In this document: positions 37,104 through 45,857 of the stretch, piece by piece
How positions within the stretch are numbered: position 1 is the first letter of the stretch
Layout of the letters: each line of letters starts with the position of its first letter
From: Krasilnikoviella flava
GTDB taxonomy: Bacteria > Actinomycetota > Actinomycetes > Actinomycetales > Cellulomonadaceae
Assembly: GCF_900167525.1 (NCBI RefSeq)
Contig: NZ_FUZQ01000006.1
Span: 186,001 to 250,000 of the forward strand
Length of the DNA: 64,000 bases
Reading direction: 5' to 3'
Notes under the pieces: model-generated
What the model saw: the letters and a program-made list of their open reading frames with translations, nothing else
What the model was told of the DNA's origin: nothing
Database searches by the model: none
Translations under genes and position numbers: made by a program

Positions 37104-38128
37104 CGGCCGGCACGCCGGCCACCGGCGCCGGCGAGCCGCTGCGCGTCGAGAGCCTGGCCACGCTGCCGGGGCTCGGCGGCCTGTACGCGCGGGGCGCCGC
37201 CGCGTCCGGCCGGATCGCCGCCGGCCGTGCGATGCCGGGGCTGCCGGTCATCGGTCAGGGCCGGTCGGTCGAGGGGGACGGCGAGGCCGCGCCCCTCACC
37301 CTGCCCGACGTCGCCTACCAGGTCACCGGCGTGCCGACGGCGGACCTCGCGCACCACCTGCACGACTACCAGCGACTGCTGCACGAGCCCGTCACCGACG
37401 TGCTGCCCGCGGGCTACCTCCACGTGCTCGCGTTCCCGCTGGCGACGGCGGTCATGGTGCGCGGCGACTTCCCGCTGCCGCTGCTGGGCATGGTGCACCT
37501 GGCGAACGACGTCGAGCTGCGCGGGCACGTCGTCCTCGGCGACGTGCTCGAGGTGCGCGCCTGGGCCGAGAACCTGCGTCCCCACAAGCGCGGGGTGCAG
37601 GTGGACCTGGTCGCCGAGGTGCGCCGCCAGTCCGAGCCGGACGCCCGCCCCGTCTGGCGCGGCGTCTCGACCTACCTCGCGAAGGGGTTCCACCTACCGT
37701 GGACGTCGGCGGACGCCGAGAGCTCGGCGGACGCGCCCGACGACGCAGAGGACCGCGCGCCCGCGGGCACGTGGACGGCCCCGCTGCCCACCGGCCGCTG
37801 GGCGCTCGGGCCCGGCACCGGCCGCGCGTACGGCGCCGTGTCCGGTGACCGCAACCCCATCCATCTGTCGGCACTGTCCGCCAAGGCCTTCGGCTTCCCG
37901 CGCGCCATCGCGCACGGCATGTACACGGCAGCCCGGGCGCTGGCGGACGTCGGGCACGCCCGCGGCGACGCCTACCGCTGGACGGTGGAGTTCGCGTCGC
38001 CCGTGCTGCTGCCCGGCACCGTCGACGTGGCGGTCACGCCCGACCCCGACGGTCCCGGGTTCGCGTACGTCGGTTGGAACGGCGGCCGCGGCCGTCAGCA
38101 CTTCCGGGGCACGGTCACCCCGCTCTGA
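37100..38128 (+). CDS. MaoC-like (R)-3-hydroxyacyl dehydratase, HtdX-like
   Basis: 342 residues, a double hot-dog fold. The N-terminal half carries ADLAHHLHDYQRLLHEPVTDVLPAGYLHVLAFPLATAVMVRGDFPLPLLGMVHLANDVELR. The hydratase-2 motif in the C-terminal half is YGAVSGDRNPIHLSALSAKAFGFPRAIAHGMYTAARAL, with the catalytic Asp and His. It hydrates enoyl-CoA or dehydrates 3-hydroxyacyl-CoA in the same cycle as its neighbours. The start overlaps the FabG4-like stop. Repeat array C begins 11 bp after its stop. Confidence 0.9.
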   Translation: MTAGTPATGAGEPLRVESLATLPGLGGLYARGAAASGRIAAGRAMPGLPVIGQGRSVEGDGEAAPLTLPDVAYQVTGVPTADLAHHLHDYQRLLHEPVTDVLPAGYLHVLAFPLATAVMVRGDFPLPLLGMVHLANDVELRGHVVLGDVLEVRAWAENLRPHKRGVQVDLVAEVRRQSEPDARPVWRGVSTYLAKGFHLPWTSADAESSADAPDDAEDRAPAGTWTAPLPTGRWALGPGTGRAYGAVSGDRNPIHLSALSAKAFGFPRAIAHGMYTAARALADVGHARGDAYRWTVEFASPVLLPGTVDVAVTPDPDGPGFAYVGWNGGRGRQHFRGTVTPL

Positions 38129-38138
38129 CCCGGTGTCC

Positions 38139-38336
38139 GCGAGGTAGTCCGAGGGCTGCCGAGGTAGTTCGGAGCATGCCGAGGTAGTCGAAATCACGGC
38201 GAGGTAGTTCCGGGTTCGCACCACCGCGTCCCTGACGGCTGAGCCGAACTACCTCGCGGCGCTTCGAACTACCTCGCGGCGCTTCGAACTACCTCGGCAC
38301 GATCCGGACTACCTCGCGGCGCTTGGACTACCTCGG
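38139..38336. repeat. GAGGTAGT array C: 4 + 5 opposed units
   Basis: Left half: CGAGGTAGT at 38140, 38160, 38180 and 38200, exactly 20 bp apart. Right half: ACTACCTCG at 38248, 38268, 38288, 38308 and 38327. Two right-half units are identical over 20 bp or more (CGCGGCGCTTCGAACTACC). The centre is 40 bp, as in array B. The left half follows the MaoC-like gene; the right half lies upstream of the LLM oxidoreductase, ending 28 bp before its ATG. Confidence 0.95.
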
Positions 38337-38363
38337 CGTGCGGGCCTGCGGCAGGATCTGCGC

Positions 38364-39284
38364 ATGACCACTCTCGGCTGCATCCTCGCGCCCTACGGCA
38401 ACCCGCCCTCGCGGTTCGTCCCGTTCGCTCGCACCGCGGAGGCCGCCGGCCTCGACGAGGTGTGGCTCTGGGAGGACTGCTTCCTCGAGTCCGGCCCGTC
38501 GGCGGCGTCCGCGATGCTGGCCGCCACGCAACGGCTGCGCGTCGGGATCGGTGTCATGCCGCTGCCGCTGCGCAACGTGGCCCTCACGGCGATGGAGACC
38601 GCGACGCTCGACGGCATGTTCCCCGGCCGGTTCCTGCCGGGCGTCGGCCACGGCGTGCAGGACTGGATGGGCCAGGTCGGCGCGCGGGTGGCGTCGCCCC
38701 TGACGCTGATGCGCGAGCAGGTCGCCGCGCTGCGCGCCCTGCTCGCCGGCGATCGCGTCACGACGTCCGGTCGGTACGTCACGCTGGACGACGTCGCCCT
38801 CGACTGGCCGCCGGCCGCCGCTCCGCCCGTGCTCGCCGCGGCGAAGGGGCCGAAGACGCTGCGGCTGGTGGGCGAGATCGCCGACGGAGTGGTCATCGAC
38901 GGAGACTCCGGGGTCGCCGGCGCGCGCCGGGCGATCGCGCTGCTCGACGAGGGGCGCGCCGCCGCGGGCCTGCCGCCCGTGGCGGACTCCGGCCCGGGGA
39001 GCGAGCACCCGTTCCGGGCGGTCGCCTTCGCCCAGGCCGCCACCGGCGACGGCGCGGCCGACCGGCTCCGGCGCTCACTGGCGCGTTGGGACGTCGACGC
39101 GACGTCCGACGAGGTGCTCGCCGACCACGCCAGCTGGGGCTCGGCGGAACAGGTCGCCGACGGGCTCCGCCGCTTCGCCGCGCTCGGCGTCTCGACCGTC
39201 GTCGCACAACCGACCCTCGACGACCCCGACCTCGACGGCTTCGCGGCCTTCCTCGGCGAGGAGGTCGCACCGCTGCTGCGGTAG
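38364..39284 (+). CDS. LLM-class flavin/F420-dependent oxidoreductase
   Basis: 306 residues. Luciferase-like TIM-barrel blocks: GCILAPYGNPPSRFVPFARTAEAAGLDEVWLWEDCFLESGPSAASAMLAATQRLRVGIGVMPLPLRNVALTAMETATLDGMFPGRFLPGVGHGV and VLAAAKGPKTLRLVGEIADGVVID. The Asn/Pro-type LPLRNVAL strand is typical of F420-dependent members. Substrate unknown. Array C lies in its promoter region, and the last unit of the right half ends close to the start codon. Confidence 0.88.
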   Translation: MTTLGCILAPYGNPPSRFVPFARTAEAAGLDEVWLWEDCFLESGPSAASAMLAATQRLRVGIGVMPLPLRNVALTAMETATLDGMFPGRFLPGVGHGVQDWMGQVGARVASPLTLMREQVAALRALLAGDRVTTSGRYVTLDDVALDWPPAAAPPVLAAAKGPKTLRLVGEIADGVVIDGDSGVAGARRAIALLDEGRAAAGLPPVADSGPGSEHPFRAVAFAQAATGDGAADRLRRSLARWDVDATSDEVLADHASWGSAEQVADGLRRFAALGVSTVVAQPTLDDPDLDGFAAFLGEEVAPLLR

Positions 39285-39298
39285 CGGGCCCGACGACG

Positions 39299-41413
39299 TC
39301 AGCCCGCGGTGCGGGGGATCGTGCGCGTCCATCGGCGCTCGAAGACGACCTCGTCGCCGTCGCGCGCCACCACCTCGTTCTCGGTGAAGAAGCTGTCCGC
39401 GTCACAGCTGATCTCCGAGCGGGTGCGGATGCTCGCGTCCCACCCGCCGGTCATCCCCTCCGGCAGCGGGTCGCCCGGCGCACGGCGCAGGCGCACCGTC
39501 CAGTCCGAGCGCGTGCGGGCGCTCGTCGCGTCGCGACCGATCCAGTACCGCTCGAGCGCGTCCTCGGTGAACTCGAGGCCGTCGGGGTAGGTGCGGGTGC
39601 CGCCGTAACGAGGGTCGACCTCGAGGAGCCAGCGCCCCTCCGCGACGTCGCGCACCACCCGACGTTCCGGGCGCGGCTCGGCGCCTTCCCCGAAGACGAC
39701 GCCCAGCGGCGGCGCCTGCTCCGGCTCCTCGAACACGACCGGCGGGTGCGACGACGCACGGTCGTGCACCGGCAGCTCGACGGCGCCGTCCCCGACCGCG
39801 ACGGCCAGCACGGCGTCGCCCGGCTGCGGCCACACCCACGGCCAGTACGCGGACGACACCGCGAGCCGCAGCCGGTGGCCCGGCGCGAGCGCGTACCCCG
39901 TGCCGGTGAGCTCGAACGACACCTCCTCGGTGGCGCCCGGCGTCCACGCCACCGCCCGGTCGCGGCCGTGCCGGGCCGACAGGTTGAGCACGCCGCGCGT
40001 GACGAGCGTCGACGACCCGTCAGGGCCGACGTCGCACAGCCGCGCCACGACCTGCCCCTTCGCGGCCGAGCACGTGAGCCGCAGCCGCACGCGTGCCCGG
40101 CCGAGGATCTCCAGGGGCGCGGTCAGCGGCGCGGAGTCGAAGCAGAGCGACCGCCCGTCCTCCTCCCGCTGGTCGGGCGGCAGGTCGGCGTCGTTGCCGA
40201 ACGGGAAGAACCGGCCGGCGTCGACCCCGGTGTGCGACGGCGAGTCCACGAGCCACGACGTCGGCACGGGGTGCCCGCCCGCGAGCGCCTCGACCGTCGG
40301 CGCCGTCGTCCGCAGCGCGTCCTCGGGCTGGTCGTCCGAACGGTCCGCGACGAGCGGCAGGTCGCGGGCGAACACGTGCGGCGACGGCCACGACGGCTCG
40401 CCGACCCACCGGCCGGGGAGCTCGTCGTAGACGGTGGCCGGCGGCACGGACTCGCTGATCCACGCGCGCAGCGGCGGGTCGTCCAGGACGCCGCGGTCGG
40501 TGCCCTTGAGCCAGTGGTCCCACCAGCGCAGCGTCTCCTGCAGGAAGCCGATGGCCGGGCCGGGCGGCAGGCCGCGGTCGGGGTACTGGTGCGACCAGGG
40601 CCCGAGGAGCCCGCGCACCGGGGCGCGGAGCGTGCCCTCGTCGCCGGCGGCGGCCAGCCGCAGCACGGTGTCGCGGTAGGGGTCGTTCCAGCCCCCCACG
40701 GCGAGCACGGCCGCGGAGATCGCCGAGTAGTCCTCGATGACGCTGCCGTGCCGCCAGTAGTCGTCGCGCGTCTGGTGGTCGAGCCAGGTGTGCACGAAGG
40801 GCTCGGTGTGCTCCAGCCGGTCGAGCCACTGCTCGCGCCAGCCCTCGCCGACGTGCGCCGGGTCGGGCGGTCGCGAGCAGAACGCGAGCATGGTGGCCGC
40901 CCAGGCGTGCATGTCGACGGCGAGCACGGAGCCGCCGGTGAAGTGCACGTCGTTGTCGTACCGGTCGTCGGTGGAGCAGACCGTGACGATCGCCTTGAGC
41001 GGCTCCGGCGCGAGCGCGGCGATCTGCAGGGAGTTGAAGCCGCCCCACGAGATGCCGAACATGCCGACCGCGCCGTCGCACCAGTCCTGCGCCGCCAGCC
41101 ACTCGACGACGGTCACGCCGTCGGCGAGCTCGGTGGGCGAGTACTCGTCGTCCTGGTACCCGTCGGAGTTGCCGCTGCCCCGGATGTCGACCCGGACGGA
41201 CGCGTACCCGTGCCCGGCGTAGTAGGGATGCCGCTGCGCGTCGCGCGGTGCCGTCCAGTCGGACAGCCGGTAGGGCAGGTACTCGAGGATCGCCGGGACG
41301 GGAGCCGGGTCGACGGGCCGCCAGACCCTGGCGGCGAGCCGGGTGCCGTCGGCCAGCGGGATCCAGTGGTCCTCGACGGTGGTCTCGTAGGGCAGGTCGG
41401 TCACGTGGCGCAT
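39299..41413 (-). CDS. CocE/NonD-family serine hydrolase
   Basis: 704 residues. The alpha/beta-hydrolase core holds the nucleophile elbow GISWGG (Ser122), a later Asp region and GPWSHQYPDRGLPP with the catalytic His. The C-terminal jelly-roll (ILGRARVRLRLTCSA, GHRLRLAVSSAYWPWVWPQPG) is the CocE beta-sandwich. No signal peptide: intracellular. Members act as acyl-amino-acid amidases, X-Pro dipeptidyl peptidases or ester hydrolases. Next to a peptide transporter, a role in degrading imported peptides or amides is plausible but inferred. Confidence 0.9.
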   Translation of the reverse strand: MRHVTDLPYETTVEDHWIPLADGTRLAARVWRPVDPAPVPAILEYLPYRLSDWTAPRDAQRHPYYAGHGYASVRVDIRGSGNSDGYQDDEYSPTELADGVTVVEWLAAQDWCDGAVGMFGISWGGFNSLQIAALAPEPLKAIVTVCSTDDRYDNDVHFTGGSVLAVDMHAWAATMLAFCSRPPDPAHVGEGWREQWLDRLEHTEPFVHTWLDHQTRDDYWRHGSVIEDYSAISAAVLAVGGWNDPYRDTVLRLAAAGDEGTLRAPVRGLLGPWSHQYPDRGLPPGPAIGFLQETLRWWDHWLKGTDRGVLDDPPLRAWISESVPPATVYDELPGRWVGEPSWPSPHVFARDLPLVADRSDDQPEDALRTTAPTVEALAGGHPVPTSWLVDSPSHTGVDAGRFFPFGNDADLPPDQREEDGRSLCFDSAPLTAPLEILGRARVRLRLTCSAAKGQVVARLCDVGPDGSSTLVTRGVLNLSARHGRDRAVAWTPGATEEVSFELTGTGYALAPGHRLRLAVSSAYWPWVWPQPGDAVLAVAVGDGAVELPVHDRASSHPPVVFEEPEQAPPLGVVFGEGAEPRPERRVVRDVAEGRWLLEVDPRYGGTRTYPDGLEFTEDALERYWIGRDATSARTRSDWTVRLRRAPGDPLPEGMTGGWDASIRTRSEISCDADSFFTENEVVARDGDEVVFERRWTRTIPRTAG

Positions 41414-41462
41414 GGTGTCCTCCGGGGCGCTCGACGACGGGTGGGCGGCGGCTCGGCGGTCG

Positions 41463-42965
41463 CTAGTGCACGGGGTGCATGGTGCGCTTCATCCACGGCG
41501 ACAGGGCGAGCACGACGACGGCGACGACCACGGGCACGGCGCCGTTGACCGCGAAGTACACGCTCTCGGGGACCTCTCCGTAGAAGCGGACCGTCTGCGC
41601 CTGGATGCCGTTGGCCAGCGCGATGGACAGGAACCAGACCGCCATCGACTGGCTGGAGAAGGCGGCCGGGGCGAGCTTGGTGGTGGCGGACAGGCCGGTG
41701 GTCTGCAGCAGCACGTCGCCGAGGCCCAGCAGGAGCAGCGAGACGAGCATCCACCAGACGGCGATCCGCCAGTCGCCGGACTGCCCGCTGACGGCCGGGA
41801 CGAGGATCAGGTAGGACAGGCCGCCGAGCAGCGCGCCGAACGCGACCTTCTTCGAGGCGTGCGGCTGCCGCGGCCCCAGCCAGGTCCACAGGGCGGCGAC
41901 GAGCGGGGCGACCAGCACCTCAGCCGCGCCGAGGTAGGAGCTGAACCAGGACGACGGGACGTCCCAGCCGAAGATGGTGCGGTCCACGTGGTCCTCGGCC
42001 AGCAGGATGAGCACCGAGTACGCCTGGAACAGCACGAAGTTGAACGCGACCGACGCGACCCACAGCACGAGGAACGGGCGCAGCCGGCCGCGCTCCTCCC
42101 CCGTCACGCGCGGGCTGCGGAACATCACGGTGAAGTAGACGATCGGCGCGACCATCGCGATCACGGTGAGGGCGTCCACCACGCCCGCGATGCTGAGACG
42201 GCCCAGGAGGCCGAGCACGACGAGGACGACGACCACGGCGGCGGCCGAGCCCCCGAGGATCCAGCGCGTGCGGCGCGCGGCGTCCGGGGGCAGCGGCGCC
42301 TCCGCACCCCGCCCGTACCCGGGGATGCGACGCCGGCCCGCGACGTACTGGATCAGCCCCGCCGTCATGCCGATCGCCGCGGCGGAGAAGCCCCAGTGCC
42401 AGCCGACCTCGGCGCCCAGCCACCCGGTGACCAGCGGGCCGAAGAAGGCGCCCACGTTGATGCCCATGTAGTAGAGGGCGAACCCGGCGTCGCGCCGCTC
42501 GTCGTCGGTCGAGTAGAGCTTGCCGACGAGCGTCGACACGTTGGGCTTGAGCAGCCCGGTGCCGAGGCTGATGAGCACCAGGCCCACCCACGTGGAGAAC
42601 TCCGCCGGGATCGCCATCGTGTAGTGGCCCGCGGCGATGAGGATGCCGCCCCACAGCACGCTCCGGTAGGAGCCGAGGACCCGGTCCGCGATCCACCCGC
42701 CGCCCACCGACACGAGGTAGACCATCGTGCCGTAGCCGGCGGCGATCGACGCCGCGTTGCCGGGCTCCATCGCGAGGCCGTCGTCGGCGACCGACGCGGT
42801 GAAGTACAGGACCAGGATGGCCTGCATCCCGAGGAACGAGAACCGCTCCCACACCTCGAGGCTGAACAGCGTGGCGAGGCCGCGCGGATGGCCGAAGAAG
42901 GTCCGGCCCTCGTGCTGCTCGCGTTCGGGTGCCGGGTCGACGGCGGGGGCGTCCTCGGTGGTCAC
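41463..42965 (-). CDS. POT/PTR2-family proton-dependent peptide transporter
   Basis: 500 residues from a GTG, with GGAGAG upstream. The diagnostic ExxERF motif (EVWERFSFLGMQAILVLYF) sits on the first helix. The POT signature is in VGGGWIADRVLGSYRSVLWGGILIAAGHYTMA and GTGLLKPNVSTLVGKLYSTDDERRDAGFALYYMGINVGAFFGPL. About 14 helices are predicted by hydrophobicity. It imports di- and tripeptides with protons. The N-terminus is acidic and cytoplasmic. The CocE hydrolase follows 49 bp downstream, so the two are probably co-transcribed. Confidence 0.95.
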   Translation of the reverse strand: MTTEDAPAVDPAPEREQHEGRTFFGHPRGLATLFSLEVWERFSFLGMQAILVLYFTASVADDGLAMEPGNAASIAAGYGTMVYLVSVGGGWIADRVLGSYRSVLWGGILIAAGHYTMAIPAEFSTWVGLVLISLGTGLLKPNVSTLVGKLYSTDDERRDAGFALYYMGINVGAFFGPLVTGWLGAEVGWHWGFSAAAIGMTAGLIQYVAGRRRIPGYGRGAEAPLPPDAARRTRWILGGSAAAVVVVLVVLGLLGRLSIAGVVDALTVIAMVAPIVYFTVMFRSPRVTGEERGRLRPFLVLWVASVAFNFVLFQAYSVLILLAEDHVDRTIFGWDVPSSWFSSYLGAAEVLVAPLVAALWTWLGPRQPHASKKVAFGALLGGLSYLILVPAVSGQSGDWRIAVWWMLVSLLLLGLGDVLLQTTGLSATTKLAPAAFSSQSMAVWFLSIALANGIQAQTVRFYGEVPESVYFAVNGAVPVVVAVVVLALSPWMKRTMHPVH

Positions 42966-43099
42966 AGGCTCTCCAGGGCTCGGGGACAGGTCTGGCGACG
43001 AGCCGACGACGTCGCGCCTGGCCCGGGCCGGCCGTCGACCCTACCTGTCGTCCTCCCGCCAGGGTCTCACCGCCCGGCTGCCGGGACCCGTCGAACGGG

Positions 43100-43687
43100 T
43101 CAGCCCGCCGCGAGCCGCCGCTCGAGCCTGTCGCGCACGTCCGGCCACTCGTCGTCGACGATCGAGAAGTAGGCGGTGTCCCCCACGGTGCCGTCGGCGG
43201 CGACGCGGTGCTTGCGCAGCACGCCCTCCGGCTTGGCCCCGAGCCGCTGGATGGCCGCGCACGACCGGGCGTTGCGGGAGTCGGCGCGCAGCGCCACCCG
43301 GCGCAGCCCCCACTCCTCGAACGCATGCCGCAGCAGCAGGAGCTTGCACGCCGGGTTCGTGGCGCCGCCCCACCAGTCGCGGCCGTAGAACGTCGTGCCG
43401 ATCTCCACGCGGCCCGGTCCGAGGGCGAGGTCGTAGAAGCGGGTGGACCCCCGTACCGTCCCACGACCGCCTGCGCCGTCGTCGCCCACGACGGCGAACG
43501 CCATCGTGCCTGCGGTGGCGACGCCTGCGGCGATCCACGCCTCGAGGTCCGCGACGCCGGCCGGGACGGGCGAGGTCATGCCGAACCACAGGTCGGCGTC
43601 GACGAGCGGGAACAGGGCGGCGGCGTGCTGCGGGCCGAGCGGCTCCAGGCGCACGCCGTGGCCGGCGAGGACGAGATCGTGGTTCAC
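43100..43687 (-). CDS. GNAT-family acetyltransferase (RimJ/RimL-like)
   Basis: 195 residues from a GTG. The acetyl-CoA binding region is VEIGTTFYGRDWWGGATNPACKLLLLRHAFEEWGLRRVALRADSRNARSCAAIQRLGAKPEGVLRKHR. The N-terminal part is VRLEPLGPQHAAALFPLVDADLWFGMTSPVPAGVADLEAWIAAG. This order matches the RimJ/RimL-type GNATs that acetylate N-terminal or small amines. Complete, unlike the two GNAT remnants further along (56.4 and 62 kb). Isolated gene. Confidence 0.9.
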   Translation of the reverse strand: MNHDLVLAGHGVRLEPLGPQHAAALFPLVDADLWFGMTSPVPAGVADLEAWIAAGVATAGTMAFAVVGDDGAGGRGTVRGSTRFYDLALGPGRVEIGTTFYGRDWWGGATNPACKLLLLRHAFEEWGLRRVALRADSRNARSCAAIQRLGAKPEGVLRKHRVAADGTVGDTAYFSIVDDEWPDVRDRLERRLAAG

Positions 43688-43773
43688 GCGCTCATCCTCG
43701 CCGACCGTGCACCTGCGCCCGTCCGCGTGCCAGGATGCGGGCGGCACGGCCAGGGCGGCGGCCCCGTTTGCCG

Positions 43774-45798
43774 TCAGCGACTCGGGTGGTCGTCCACGCG
43801 CACCAGGTTCCGGCCGCGCAGGGTATAGATCCGCCCGTCCTCGTCGACGTTGAGGTGGGACCCGCTGTACCAGCCGCCGGCGGTCTCCGCGATCACGACC
43901 GCGGCCGCGAACGAGCGGGGGTCGAACCGGAACAGCGTGGTGTCGGAGACCGCGTAGACGACGCCGCGGTTCGTGACCATCGCCGCGAAGCCCGGCACGA
44001 GCGCCTTGTGGCTCGCCGTGTGGACGACCCGCCGCCGGACCCGGTCGACGACGACGAGCGTGCCGCCGATGGTGAGCGCGTACAGATGACGCCCCTGGAC
44101 GGCGAGGGCGGCGATACCCTTCGGCTGCCCCGTCTCGATCCGCCAGAGCTCGGTGCCTGCGACCGGGTCCCACGCGACGACGGTGCCGCGAGGGCCGGTC
44201 TTCTGGGCGTTGTCGCCGCCGAGGTAGGCGACGCCGTCCGCGGTCGCGACCGCGCGCACGAGCTGGATGTCGTCGATCGGGTCGGTCGCGATCGACGACC
44301 CGCCGGTGCCCGGGCGGTAGGTCCAGAGCGACCCGCCGCCCTCGGTGTCCGACTGCACGCCGACCAGCAGGAGCCGGTTGACGTCGTCCCACGCCGTGTC
44401 GAGGGGGCGGTTCTGCTCCGACGAGAAGGCGGCGACCTGCGCCGGGCCGTCGCCGCCGCGAGGGTCGTAGGACCAGATCCCCTGGGAGTTGTACTGGCCG
44501 GTGTACAGCACGCCGTCGACGACGTCGGCGTCCTTCGCCTCCCCCGGCACGCGGAAGTTCACGACCTCGCCGGTCGCGACGGAGTGCCGGGCGATCACGC
44601 CGTTGCCGCCGACGTACACGTAACCCGCGCCGGCGGCGATCCCCATGCACGTCTGCGCGGAGACCGGCGCGCCGGCCTCCGCGAGGTCGGTCGTCGTCCA
44701 CTCCCGGGTCGCGAGGTCGATCTCCGCCACGAAGCCGAAGGCCGACGTGACGTGGAGCCTGCCGTCCCGCAGGTCCACGCCCCAGATCTCCCCGAGCTCC
44801 AGGGTGCCGAGGTCGAGCTGCGCGATCGTGCCGTCCGCCCTGCGGACGAGGATGCCGGTCTCGTTGGCGAAGTAGAGCGTGTCGCCGTCGGCCGCGAAGT
44901 TCTTCGCCGTCTTCCCGATCGAGGTCGTGACCGTGGCCGACGCCGGGTCCGACAGGTCGATCAGCGCGACCTTCGAGCTGGCGGTCGACGCGGCGGTCGA
45001 GGCGACGAGCCGGTCGCCCACGACGGCCAGGTCGCGGATGCTCGGGTCGACGGTCAGCTCGTCGGGCACGACCTGGCTGAAGGCCCCGGACGCCCGGTCG
45101 TACGCCACGAGCGACGCGCGGCTCGTGCCCCCGCCCCCGCCGAAGGTGGTGCCGGCGCCGACGTAGACCGTCGCGTCGGTCGCGGCGACCGCCCGCGCGA
45201 GCGTGGAGGCCGCGTCGGGGACGCCGAGGGAGGTCACCTCGCGCGTCGCGGGGTCGTACTGCCACAGCTCCGGCGGGGTGGGGCTCCCGCCGCCGACGGC
45301 GAACACGGTGCCGTCGGGAGCCACCGCCACGGCCCGCACGTCGCGGTCGCCGATCCGGCCGAGCTCCTCGGCGGGGCCGTCCGGCGTCGTCAGGTCCCAG
45401 CGGTAGAGGTTGGCCTCGGGACCGTCCGACTTCTTGAGCATCCCGAAGTACAGGTACCGGCCCGTCGGGTCCCCGGCCATCGCCTGGATCGCGTACCCGG
45501 TCGCCACCGTCGTCGTCGCCGTCACGGTGCGCGTCGGCAGGTGGAACGCGACCACCCGCGCCGGCTCGACGTTGCGCGTGCCGATGTACACCGTGTCGCC
45601 GACGAGCTCGGCGCTCATCAGCGCGAACTGCTCCACGGCGGGGCCGAGGTCGACGACCGTCGGCCCGGCGGGGCGTGCCGCGGAGAGTCCGAACGCGCCG
45701 GCGGGGCTCCCCGCGACGGCCGTGGCGACCGCGGCCAGGACGCCGACCCCGCCGGCCTGCAGGACCACCCGTCGGGAGGGCGTGGGGTGCGTGGTCAT
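43774..45798 (-). CDS. Tat-exported PQQ-like/WD40-type beta-propeller protein
   Basis: 674 residues. The Tat signal SRRVVLQAGGVGVLAAVATAVAGSPAGA is near residues 8-36. The remainder is a long run of four-stranded blades (for example VRAVAVAPDGTVFAVGGGSPTPPELWQYDPATREVTSLG and ADGVAYLGGDNAQKTGPRGTVVAWDPVAGTELWRIETGQPKG), typical of quinoprotein-like/WD40 propellers. No metal or quinone ligand can be assigned with confidence. It is the last gene of a sugar-transport operon, so an extracellular sugar-binding or lyase role is possible. Beta-propeller polysaccharide lyases exist, but this is inference. Confidence 0.8.
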   Translation of the reverse strand: MTTHPTPSRRVVLQAGGVGVLAAVATAVAGSPAGAFGLSAARPAGPTVVDLGPAVEQFALMSAELVGDTVYIGTRNVEPARVVAFHLPTRTVTATTTVATGYAIQAMAGDPTGRYLYFGMLKKSDGPEANLYRWDLTTPDGPAEELGRIGDRDVRAVAVAPDGTVFAVGGGSPTPPELWQYDPATREVTSLGVPDAASTLARAVAATDATVYVGAGTTFGGGGGTSRASLVAYDRASGAFSQVVPDELTVDPSIRDLAVVGDRLVASTAASTASSKVALIDLSDPASATVTTSIGKTAKNFAADGDTLYFANETGILVRRADGTIAQLDLGTLELGEIWGVDLRDGRLHVTSAFGFVAEIDLATREWTTTDLAEAGAPVSAQTCMGIAAGAGYVYVGGNGVIARHSVATGEVVNFRVPGEAKDADVVDGVLYTGQYNSQGIWSYDPRGGDGPAQVAAFSSEQNRPLDTAWDDVNRLLLVGVQSDTEGGGSLWTYRPGTGGSSIATDPIDDIQLVRAVATADGVAYLGGDNAQKTGPRGTVVAWDPVAGTELWRIETGQPKGIAALAVQGRHLYALTIGGTLVVVDRVRRRVVHTASHKALVPGFAAMVTNRGVVYAVSDTTLFRFDPRSFAAAVVIAETAGGWYSGSHLNVDEDGRIYTLRGRNLVRVDDHPSR

Positions 45799-45857
45799 CT
45801 GAACTCCTTCGTTCGTCAGCGGATGGTGCGGGACTCCTCGGGCGTCAGGCCCGAGGG

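Noticed and set aside
38120-38340. Translated peptide repeats (DYLA / NYLA type) across the arrays
   Set aside because: Short, in changing frames, interrupted by stops on the gene-following strand, no start or ribosome site.
43100-45265. Fusion of the GNAT with upstream frame sequence
   Set aside because: The extension is antisense-like Arg/Gly-rich sequence over the beta-propeller gene; the GNAT starts naturally at the GTG at 43687.
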